Shown here: in pieces, positions 36,430 to 41,525 of the stretch | How the letters are laid out: every line of letters starts with the position of its first letter | Numbering within the stretch: the stretch's first letter is position 1 | DNA from: a virus | Direction: 5' to 3' (one strand) | Virus record (IMG/VR): IMGVR_UViG_3300018875_000068 | Span: 1-41,525 of that record | DNA: 41,525 bases | Translations under genes and position numbers: made by a program | Notes under the pieces: model-generated | Told to the model about the DNA's origin: nothing | Seen by the model: the letters and a program-made list of their open reading frames with translations, nothing else | Databases searched by the model: none

Positions 36430-36488
36430 CTACATCCCCTCCCTGAATCATTGCTATGCACCTTGCTTTCGGGGACAACCCCGGAAAT

Positions 36489-36947
36489 TTAGCTGCTTAG
36501 CTCCTTCATTTCACGTGCTTCATAACGGCGCTTGTACTCTTCGTATGTCCCTTCGCTTTTAAGCAAGGCAACTTGTTCCGAGATTGCTTTTGGAGTCCTG
36601 TCCAGTGCATCAGCGATCGACTCAACACCATCTCGTTCAACGAATTTGCATATGTACTCCCTTTCAAGCTGCGTGTATGGTCTTCGCCTAATCTTTCGTT
36701 TCTGTTTTTCTGATTTGACTGATGCTCTCTTTAAACTTTGCTTCGATTTGACGCAGAGGTGATCAAAAAAAATTGTCCATTGGAGCCCTAGCTCCTTTGC
36801 AAGGCTCTTTGCTAAAGAAACGCTCGGGTCCCTTGTCCCATTTTCGATATGGGCAATATGCCCCCTTGTAGTTTTTACTGCATCAGCAAGCCCGTCTTGA
36901 GTCAGGTTTTTCGTTCTTCTTGCTTCGATCATAAAGTGTCTCTTCAA
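36489..36947 (-). CDS. Cro-like XRE regulator with a second Myb-like domain
   Basis: A 152-aa regulator. The N-terminal XRE helix-turn-helix reads IEARRTKNLTQDGLADAVKT, TRGHIAHIENGTRDPSVSLA. After a basic linker (SEKQKRKIRRR) a second helical domain, YTQLEREYICKFVERDGVES then IADALDRTPKAISEQVALLK, looks like a Myb/SANT or sigma-like helix-turn-helix. TTG 36947 follows GGGGTG by 6 nt; an ATG at 36932 is the alternative. It is the first gene of the leftward early operon and is divergent from the CI-like repressor. It probably favours lytic development. Confidence 0.82.
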   Translation of the reverse strand: MKRHFMIEARRTKNLTQDGLADAVKTTRGHIAHIENGTRDPSVSLAKSLAKELGLQWTIFFDHLCVKSKQSLKRASVKSEKQKRKIRRRPYTQLEREYICKFVERDGVESIADALDRTPKAISEQVALLKSEGTYEEYKRRYEAREMKELSS

Positions 36948-36982
36948 GCCATTCACCCCATTTTTTGCGTCCTTTTGAAGCA

Positions 36983-37012
36983 ATTATATAGCGTCATATC
37001 GACGCAAGTCAA
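36983..37012 (-). promoter_or_regulatory. Leftward early promoter
   Basis: On the minus strand TTGACT (37012-37007), an 18-nt spacer and TATAAT (36988-36983). Operator O1 lies wholly in the spacer, so repressor binding would block it. Confidence 0.75.
36991..37005. promoter_or_regulatory. Operator O1 (GCGTCATATCGACGC)
   Basis: A 15-bp near-palindrome with GCGTC/GACGC half sites inside the leftward promoter. It matches O2 at 13 of 15 positions; the likely ligand is the CI-like or Cro-like XRE protein. Confidence 0.7.
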
Positions 37013-37043
37013 TCCATAAATTTGCAATAGTATATTTTTTTAT

Positions 37044-37072
37044 TGACGTGTCATATTGACGCATACTATTAT
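37044..37072 (+). promoter_or_regulatory. Rightward repressor promoter
   Basis: TTGACG (37044-37049), a 17-nt spacer and TATTAT (37067-37072). Operator O2 covers the -35 edge and spacer, allowing autoregulation of the repressor gene at 37102. Confidence 0.7.
37048..37062. promoter_or_regulatory. Operator O2 (GTGTCATATTGACGC)
   Basis: A 15-bp site related to O1, centred about 57 bp away, overlapping the repressor promoter. Confidence 0.65.
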
Positions 37073-37101
37073 TGTTTAAAGAGTGAGGTGATTTACGCGC
37101 C

Positions 37102-37428
37102 ATGTCTATTTTAGGAGAGCGTCTTAAAAAGCTTAGAAAAGAAAACAATCTAACTCAGGAGCAGCTTGCCGAAAAGCTGGGGTTGGTGCGTGGCACTTAC
37201 GCGAACTACGAGAACGGATCGAGGGAACCTGAACTAGAACTTATTCAAAAGTTCGCTAATTTCTATAATGTCTCGGTTCAGTACCTGATGGGTCAAGATG
37301 AAGAAGAGGATCTTATTGAGTTGATCAACATATATAAATCGCTTAATACAAAAGAAGCTCGTGACAAGTTCAGGGAATGGGCTAGTGTAACTGCAAAGGG
37401 ATTAAAAACAGAAGACCGGTCAGAGTGA
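37102..37428 (+). CDS. CI-like XRE repressor without a peptidase domain
   Basis: A 108-aa repressor candidate. The helix-turn-helix domain spans residues 5-65: ERLKKLRKENNLTQEQLAEK, LGLVRGTYANYENGSREPEL, ending FYNVSVQYLMG. A short C-terminal helical region follows, probably for dimerisation. There is no S24/LexA-type self-cleavage domain, so RecA-driven autocleavage cannot release it. The ribosome site is GAGGTG, 11 nt upstream. It faces the Cro-like gene across two operators, and the gene's end lies inside a large terminator hairpin. Confidence 0.85.
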   Translation: MSILGERLKKLRKENNLTQEQLAEKLGLVRGTYANYENGSREPELELIQKFANFYNVSVQYLMGQDEEEDLIELINIYKSLNTKEARDKFREWASVTAKGLKTEDRSE

Positions 37429-37450
37429 GTTCACTCTAACCGGTCTTTCC
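37412..37450. terminator. Long bidirectional hairpin between repressor and SOS-box gene
   Basis: AAGACCGGT-C-AGAGTGA (37412-37428) pairs with TCACTCT-A-ACCGGTCTT (37431-37447), followed by TTCC. It includes the stops of the two convergent genes. Confidence 0.75.
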
Positions 37451-37571
37451 ATTCTTTTATTATTATTGCTCGTTGTTCAGGCGACGTGTTCGCAACGATC
37501 GTCCGCAGATCTTCCAGCAGCTCTTGAGGTATGTCAATATTTTTATCTTTTGTGATTTCATTGTTCCCCAT
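37431..37571 (-). CDS. 46-aa protein behind a LexA-type box (candidate anti-repressor)
   Basis: A 46-aa protein: MGNNEITKDKNIDIPQELLE, then DLRTIVANTSPEQRAIIIKE and WKDRLE; two short helices predicted. AAGGGGG lies 7 nt upstream of the ATG. It has its own promoter and a GAAC-N4-GTTC box in the leader, and runs tail to tail with the CI-like repressor. No known family is recognised. The SOS-type control and location suggest that it counters the repressor after DNA damage, but this is inference. Confidence 0.7.
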   Translation of the reverse strand: MGNNEITKDKNIDIPQELLEDLRTIVANTSPEQRAIIIKEWKDRLE

Positions 37572-37588
37572 TTTCGCGCCCCCTTAGA

Positions 37589-37602
37589 CGAACATACGTT
37601 CC
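37589..37602. promoter_or_regulatory. LexA/DinR-type SOS box
   Basis: CGAACATACGTTCC matches the Bacillus consensus CGAAC-N4-GTTCG at 9 of 10 fixed positions. It lies between the promoter and the start of the 46-aa gene, within about 20 nt of the expected transcription start. Confidence 0.65.
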
Positions 37603-37617
37603 TATTCCTGTTCCTGT

Positions 37618-37646
37618 ATTATGCCATGTTTTTCCCCCTGTTTCAA
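37618..37646 (-). promoter_or_regulatory. Promoter of the SOS-box gene
   Basis: On the minus strand TTGAAA (37646-37641), a 17-nt spacer and CATAAT (37623-37618). Confidence 0.65.
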
Positions 37647-37654
37647 CTCTTTTG

Positions 37655-37692
37655 AAGAAAAGTAAAATAGCGACAGGTTTCCCTATCGCTAT
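37655..37692 (-). terminator. Terminator of the receptor-peptide operon
   Basis: ATAGCGA (minus 37692-37686) pairs with TCGCTAT (37673-37667), followed by TTTACTTTTC on the minus strand. The 95 nt between this hairpin and the peptide gene hold no visible feature. Confidence 0.65.
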
Positions 37693-37787
37693 CCTATAAC
37701 AACTTGATAAGCTTGTCTGTAAAGTGAGAAGTATAGTTTTTCCAATTTTTCCTCCCCACTTTACATTTCGACAAGATTCTACAAAAT

Positions 37788-37919
37788 TTAACTTGTTTCC
37801 CCGGGTCCTTGAACTACAATTGGACCGACTAAACTAGTCTCGCCTGGACCAGCAAGCGCAGATGTCCCCATTGCTAATACCATCACTATCCCAACCATCA
37901 AGGAAAGCAGTTTTTTCAT
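37788..37919 (-). CDS. Secreted signalling pro-peptide (Phr/AimP-like)
   Basis: A 43-aa pro-peptide. Residues 1-23 form a clear Sec signal (KKLLSLMVGIVMVLAMGTSA with an ALA cleavage site). The remaining 20 residues start with GPGETS (24-29) and end with GPGETS (38-43), the same hexapeptide twice with different codons. Its ATG overlaps the TGA of the receptor gene (ATGA), and GGGAGGG is 7 nt upstream. This is the rap-phr/aimR-aimP arrangement: a cytoplasmic TPR receptor followed by an exported peptide that is processed and re-imported. The mature signal is probably the C-terminal five or six residues or the N-terminal copy. Confidence 0.82.
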   Translation of the reverse strand: MKKLLSLMVGIVMVLAMGTSALAGPGETSLVGPIVVQGPGETS

Positions 37920-39157
37920 AACTCATCCCTCCCAAAGATATCTCCTTTTATTTTAACCCAACGCGTCATTAAATCGACTATAAAGTTGTTGGTGAGTTCA
38001 TACTCGTCCTTTAAATGGCTTGTTTTTAAATCCTCCAGTACTTTGAGTAACTCCTGTATTGCGCTTGTTTGGTTTAGTTCCAGGTTTAGTATCGCCAAAT
38101 TTCGGCGGTAAAGGAGGTGCTCGGCTTCATACATGTGCCAATAGTTTTTTTTGGCTTCTTTAAGCAACTGATCAGCTTGACGCAAAAGTTCTTTGGCCTT
38201 GTCGCCGTTATGGGATAGCAAGTTACACATTGCCATGTCATTTAGTACATTTATTCGCAATAAATCATTTTCATCAAGCATTTTCAATAATTTTTCCCAA
38301 TAAACTTTGGCCTCCTTGTACTTTCCCCACATGTAGTATGTCCGTGCGATGTTTAAATAGCAGTATTTGGCCAGCTCATCATCTGCTAACTCAAGGCATT
38401 TTTCAAATGCTTTTAATGCCTCTGAATAACCTTTCAGCTGTAGGCAAATTAGCCCACGTCTTGAGTAAACCTTAGCAAGTTGGCCTTTGCTGATGTTTTT
38501 GTGGTCGTGACGAAAGCCTTCTGACGAGGCATCAAAAGCCTTTAGGGTGTTCCCCTGGTAATATAATGCGTTTGCATATTGATACCACAACATAAAAGAC
38601 TTCTCGTTACCAACAGTAACCGAGTTGATCACTTTCTCGGCAATGGTAACAAAGGCATCAAATTTTTTCCCCTGTTCAAACGAAAGGCGATATAACGAGT
38701 CAAGCAGCTCAATAAACCGTTCCTTATCCAGCGTGTCAAACACTTTAGTCACGAATTGGATCTTTCTGCGGTTTACATTTTTGTTGTTTAACAAGTCGCA
38801 CATGATTGACTGGAACACACATGAAGCCGCGGTGTTAAGATCACTTCTGTCCAGCGCTTCCCTCAAAACGTACTTCAAAATCAAATTGGCAACGACCTGC
38901 TCTTTGTATAACCTCTCGGCCAGATACTGCAGGTCAGACTTGTCCCTTTGGATGATCAAATATTTTATGATCAAGTCCCTCGACTTAAAAAGGTTATACA
39001 GATCCTCAACGATCTCAGCCTTTGGAATGTGGACTCCTTTTTCCACGTTCGCAATCGTTTGCCTGGTAACGCCGATCTGTTCCGCAAGAGAATCTTGGCT
39101 CAAATTATTCGCTTTTCTAAGTAACCTTACATGCCGGCCAAAGTCCTTTTTGAGCAT
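37916..39157 (-). CDS. HTH-TPR peptide receptor (RNPP-like)
   Basis: A 413-aa regulator. An N-terminal XRE helix-turn-helix (FGRHVRLLRKANNLSQDSLA, QIGVTRQTIANVEKGVHIPK) is followed by about 340 residues of helical repeats with TPR signatures (LWYQYANALYYQGNTLKAFD, VYSRRGLICLQLKGYSEALK, YLNIARTYYMWGKYKEAKVY). Domain order and length match RNPP receptors (PlcR, NprR, AimR-type). The ribosome site AAGGTGG lies 9 nt upstream. The downstream overlapping pro-peptide gene makes a self-contained quorum pair. Expected role: peptide-dependent control of phage genes, probably the lysis-lysogeny choice; targets unknown. Confidence 0.85.
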   Translation of the reverse strand: MLKKDFGRHVRLLRKANNLSQDSLAEQIGVTRQTIANVEKGVHIPKAEIVEDLYNLFKSRDLIIKYLIIQRDKSDLQYLAERLYKEQVVANLILKYVLREALDRSDLNTAASCVFQSIMCDLLNNKNVNRRKIQFVTKVFDTLDKERFIELLDSLYRLSFEQGKKFDAFVTIAEKVINSVTVGNEKSFMLWYQYANALYYQGNTLKAFDASSEGFRHDHKNISKGQLAKVYSRRGLICLQLKGYSEALKAFEKCLELADDELAKYCYLNIARTYYMWGKYKEAKVYWEKLLKMLDENDLLRINVLNDMAMCNLLSHNGDKAKELLRQADQLLKEAKKNYWHMYEAEHLLYRRNLAILNLELNQTSAIQELLKVLEDLKTSHLKDEYELTNNFIVDLMTRWVKIKGDIFGRDEL

Positions 39158-39229
39158 CAGTCGAAACCACCTTACAAACGAATTGTGTTATTATAAATCT
39201 GGAAAACATTACATACCTGGAGGCATCGA

Positions 39230-39481
39230 ATGGCTTATAAAGTCGGGAGATGCCTGCTTTCTCATCACTTGCGTAGAATAGGCATGACCCCGCAGGAGCT
39301 GGCCAGCCGTTTGCATATGCCCATTTCCCAGATTTCCGACTACTGCAACGACAGAAAAATAATGGGGCTAAAAAACGCAAAGTCGATCGCCTCGGTTGTC
39401 GGCTGCACCATTGATGAACTATATGAATGGGTGTTGATAAAGCCAACTGAACGCAAGAGAAGCAGGCATCGTCAAGAGTAG
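39230..39481 (+). CDS. Small XRE helix-turn-helix protein
   Basis: An 83-aa XRE-type DNA-binding protein: LSHHLRRIGMTPQELASRLH, MPISQISDYCNDRKIMGLKN, AKSIASVVGCTIDELYEWVL, then a basic tail. GGAGG lies 7 nt upstream of the ATG. It is divergent from the receptor gene, with only 72 nt between starts, so the two may share control elements. Function in lysogeny control is inferred. Confidence 0.8.
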   Translation: MAYKVGRCLLSHHLRRIGMTPQELASRLHMPISQISDYCNDRKIMGLKNAKSIASVVGCTIDELYEWVLIKPTERKRSRHRQE

Positions 39482-39503
39482 GCTTAGGTCTACTCGCCGA
39501 CTT

Positions 39504-39523
39504 ACTACTCTAAAAAGAGTAGT
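39504..39523. other. Perfect 8-bp hairpin/palindrome
   Basis: ACTACTCT-AAAA-AGAGTAGT. There is no T-run on the plus strand, so it may be an operator or mRNA stabiliser rather than a terminator. Confidence 0.5.
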
Positions 39524-39567
39524 TGAAAATCCGGGTAGATATTTTCCCAAGTTAATGGTACTCTATT

Positions 39568-39605
39568 AGCGTACTTATTCACTATCATAGTACGCTATAA
39601 GCGTA
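39568..39605. promoter_or_regulatory. Operator cluster upstream of the 76-aa XRE gene
   Basis: Half sites AGCGTA (39568-39573), TACGCT (39591-39596) and AGCGTA (39600-39605). The last two form TACGCTATAAGCGTA. They lie just before the XRE gene at 39621, suggesting autoregulation. Confidence 0.55.
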
Positions 39606-39620
39606 TAGTCAAGGGTGAGA

Positions 39621-39851
39621 ATGGTGTTTGATAAAAAGGTTCTTGGCGAAAAAGTTAAGACGCTAAGGGTTGCCTCAGGAATGACCCAAGAGGAGCTTGG
39701 TAAAGTTCTTGGGATCAGCAAACAAACTCTAAGCGGCATTGAGACGGGCTATCGTTCAACTACAATTGATGTTCTTTATCATTTAGCTGAATTTTTTGAC
39801 GTTTCCACTGATTATCTTTTGGGACGGGCAGATAATCCAAAATGTTGCTAA
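39621..39851 (+). CDS. XRE-family repressor-like protein
   Basis: A 76-aa, single-domain XRE regulator: FDKKVLGEKVKTLRVASGMT, QEELGKVLGISKQTLSGIET, LYHLAEFFDVSTDYLLGRAD. AAGGG is 5 nt from the ATG at 39621; the GTG at 39615 is within the ribosome site. It is 46 nt upstream of the integrase gene and preceded by half-site repeats that it may bind. A role in integrase control is likely by position. Confidence 0.82.
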   Translation: MVFDKKVLGEKVKTLRVASGMTQEELGKVLGISKQTLSGIETGYRSTTIDVLYHLAEFFDVSTDYLLGRADNPKCC

Positions 39852-39897
39852 ATCGCAAAACAAATTAAACTATACTGTACTTTAATGGAGGGTATCT

Positions 39898-41322
39898 GTG
39901 AAGGTTGCCGTTTACATTCGTGTTTCTACAGATGAACAGGCGCAGCAAGGTTACTCAATCGATGCCCAAAAAGATCGGCTGATTTCCTTTTGCGAATCTC
40001 AAGGGTGGGACGACTATCAGCTTTACATTGATGAAGGATACACAGGAACAAACCTCAACAGACCGGCATTTAAGAGGCTGATCCGTCACATACAAGAAGG
40101 GAAAGTCCAGCTTGTTTTGGTTTACAAACTGGATCGATTGAGTCGGAAACAGTTGGACGTTCTGCACATCCTGGAGGAAGTATTTGAACCTCACAATGTA
40201 GCGTTCAAATCCGCAACTGAACCATTCGATACATCAACCCCATTAGGAAAGGCAATGATCGGTATATTGGCGGTGTTCGCCCAATTGGAGCGCGACATGA
40301 TCATCGAGCGAACCACCTTTGGGCGGCGACAGAGATTTAGTCAAGGGGAATGGTACGGTGGGCAGGTGCCTTTCGGATACACTTGGAACAAAGAACAGCA
40401 GGTCCTTGAGGTATGCCCAGAGGAAGCGTGGATTGTCAAAGAAATATATCGACAATATTTAGAGGGGAAATCCAGGCTTGCAATCGCAGAATGGGCAGCA
40501 TCTCGAAGCAGTGCCCGCGTTTTTGATCACGGCATTATCCGAGATATTCTGCAACGGCCGTTGTATCTAGGCAAGCTGGTAAATAACGGGGAAATAGTCG
40601 ATGGGAAACATGAGGCCATTATTGATCCAGATACATGGTATGCGGTCCAAAGAGAATGGGAGCGTAGGAAGGATGGCCAATCCCCAACTGGGGAATATTT
40701 GTTGACCGGCTTGTTAGAGTGTGGAATTTGCGGCAGCGGCGTAGTACATGTCAGGAGAAAGAAAACGACAACTAAAAACACCTACCTATACGAGCTGTAT
40801 GCTTGCAAAAACCAACATGTTAGACCGAAGGAAAGATCTACGGAGTTAAGATGTTGGCTTGGTTACAAGCGTCGTAGTGATGTTGAAGCATTTGTAATTG
40901 ATCAAGTTAAACAAATCGCTTTAAATCCCCAAAAAGCAAAACGCTTGGTTGAAGGGACAACAGAAGAATCAGGTGAAGCTACTGCTGTTTTGGCTTTAAA
41001 GGAAAAGCTGGATCAAGTTTTAAGCGGATTAGAAAATCTTTATGATGCAATTCAGTCGGGCGAAATTAAAGCATCGGCTGTTAGTGCTCGTATTAGAAAG
41101 CTGGAAGAGGAACGGGAAAAGATCGAACTGCAACTGGACGACATTTTGGATAACGAACCGGCCGCTGTTCCCCAGGAAGACATACGCCTAGCTCTAAAAC
41201 ATATCGGCGAGGCCTGGGATTACTTAACTTTGGACGAACAAAAGATGCTGTTACGAAAAGTTGTCAAAAAAGTCACCCTCACTAAGTCCGATCCAATTAT
41301 CCATTGGAATGAAAATGGATAA
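39898..41322 (+). CDS. int: Large serine integrase
   Basis: A 474-aa large serine recombinase. The catalytic domain starts [12 protein letters not shown] (Arg8, nucleophile Ser10) and has YKLDRLSR (76-83) and [11 protein letters not shown]. The recombinase domain contains PFGYTW and [18 protein letters not shown] zinc ribbon (C275, C278, C303, C319) follows, then a coiled coil (around 350-430). It starts with GTG; AGGG lies 6 nt upstream. It directly borders the host spoVR fragment and therefore catalysed integration there; excision would need a recombination directionality factor, which I cannot identify. Confidence 0.95.
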   Translation: MKVAVYIRVSTDEQAQQGYSIDAQKDRLISFCESQGWDDYQLYIDEGYTGTNLNRPAFKRLIRHIQEGKVQLVLVYKLDRLSRKQLDVLHILEEVFEPHNVAFKSATEPFDTSTPLGKAMIGILAVFAQLERDMIIERTTFGRRQRFSQGEWYGGQVPFGYTWNKEQQVLEVCPEEAWIVKEIYRQYLEGKSRLAIAEWAASRSSARVFDHGIIRDILQRPLYLGKLVNNGEIVDGKHEAIIDPDTWYAVQREWERRKDGQSPTGEYLLTGLLECGICGSGVVHVRRKKTTTKNTYLYELYACKNQHVRPKERSTELRCWLGYKRRSDVEAFVIDQVKQIALNPQKAKRLVEGTTEESGEATAVLALKEKLDQVLSGLENLYDAIQSGEIKASAVSARIRKLEEEREKIELQLDDILDNEPAAVPQEDIRLALKHIGEAWDYLTLDEQKMLLRKVVKKVTLTKSDPIIHWNENG

Positions 41323-41329
41323 TTTTTTT
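41295..41329 (+). terminator. Terminator of the integrase gene
   Basis: Eleven-bp arms AATTATCCATT (41295-41305) and AATGGATAATT (41314-41324), with a run of T to 41329. The arms include the last codons and stop of the integrase gene. Confidence 0.8.
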
Positions 41330-41339
41330 CATTCTGTTG

Positions 41340-41360
41340 TGTGTTCGCTTTGCCAAAGCT
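41340..41360. other. Prophage-host junction (att site, right end)
   Basis: SpoVR-coding sequence on the minus strand is recognisable up to GGCAAAGCG (codons G-K-A, 41354-41346) and then becomes unrelated. The crossover must lie at or near this point. The other att copy is outside the window, so the exact core cannot be defined. Confidence 0.6.
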
Positions 41361-41525
41361 CCAATGCGAAAAACGCGTCGGCATGCCATAAGCGCCGAAG
41401 GTATAGATAATATCCGCTGGACAGATCTCATAGCGCATCGGGTAAAAATCCAGCCCAAACCCCTTGGCAATCTCCGTGATCTCGTCGATCGCCCGCTCCA
41501 GCTCCTTGATTTGATCCCCCGTCAT
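41346..41525 (-). pseudogene. spoVR: Host spoVR 5' fragment interrupted by the prophage
   Basis: The 60 codons read [60 protein letters not shown], which is the start of SpoVR, a conserved sporulation protein linked to spore cortex formation. The family continues for several hundred residues, but here the frame runs into prophage sequence (NTQQNEKNY...) and through the integrase's 3' end. The gene start is at the window edge. As it stands spoVR is disrupted unless the prophage excises precisely. Confidence 0.85.

Noticed and set aside
39117-39446. 109-codon minus-strand frame opposite the 83-aa XRE gene
   Set aside because: Antisense to a clear helix-turn-helix gene and overlaps the receptor start.
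41220-41345. C-terminal continuation of the SpoVR frame into the prophage
   Set aside because: Residues after SFGKA do not resemble SpoVR and overlap the integrase 3' end antisense; only a chance continuation across the junction.
1-41525. CRISPR arrays, tRNA or rRNA genes, insertion sequences
   Set aside because: No regularly spaced repeats of CRISPR type, no cloverleaf or rRNA-like sequence, and no transposase frame were seen on either strand.

Overview
The window is almost entirely one integrated temperate phage. Its right end lies in the host sporulation gene spoVR: positions 41346-41525 on the minus strand encode the SpoVR N-terminus, which stops being SpoVR after the residues SFGKA, next to a large serine integrase. 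The left attachment site is not in the window. spoVR, consensus Gram-positive ribosome binding sites, frequent GTG/TTG starts and PBSX-type tail genes point to an endospore-forming Bacillales host of moderate GC. Genus cannot be resolved from sequence alone.

Layout from right to left, which is the direction of most transcription. (a) 37.1-41.3 kb, lysogeny and decision region: serine integrase, two small XRE regulators, an HTH-TPR receptor (RNPP-like) overlapping a 43-aa secreted pro-peptide gene, a 46-aa gene behind a LexA-type box, and a CI-like repressor. The repressor faces a two-domain Cro-like regulator across an intergenic region with two matching operators and two recognisable promoters. 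(b) 27-37 kb, early region on the minus strand: ERF annealing protein, SSB, HNH, DnaD-like replication protein, RusA, a small tyrosine recombinase, a D12 adenine methylase, the gutted remnant of a second methylase, many very small genes and a sigma-like late regulator (RinA/ArpU type). (c) 3.9-26.2 kb, late region on the minus strand: metallophosphoesterase, HNH, P27 small and large terminase, HK97-type portal, ClpP-like protease, capsid and connectors; then a PBSX/XkdK-U contractile tail (sheath, tube, frameshifted chaperone pair, tape measure, baseplate), tail fibre and a lysis cassette. The virion is therefore predicted to be a myovirus with an HK97-type head. (d) 1-3.9 kb, cargo: a two-gene minus-strand unit including an 11-residue-repeat protein, and a plus-strand module (FtsK/SpoIIIE ATPase, replication-relaxation protein, pilin-like membrane protein, BLIP/SmpA-like protein, zinc ribbon).

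Most notable points. A candidate peptide-quorum (arbitrium-like or Rap-Phr-like) lysis-lysogeny module at 37.8-39.2 kb has the hexapeptide GPGETS twice in the mature pro-peptide. A LexA-box mini-gene sits tail to tail with a repressor that has no self-cleavage domain. Insertion in spoVR could be reversed during sporulation. A pseudoknot-capable element precedes the late operon. A family of start-associated intergenic repeats recurs in the early region. A Dam-like methylase has lost its catalytic core by an apparent in-frame deletion.

All protein assignments come from reading motifs, length and gene order; no database search was run.
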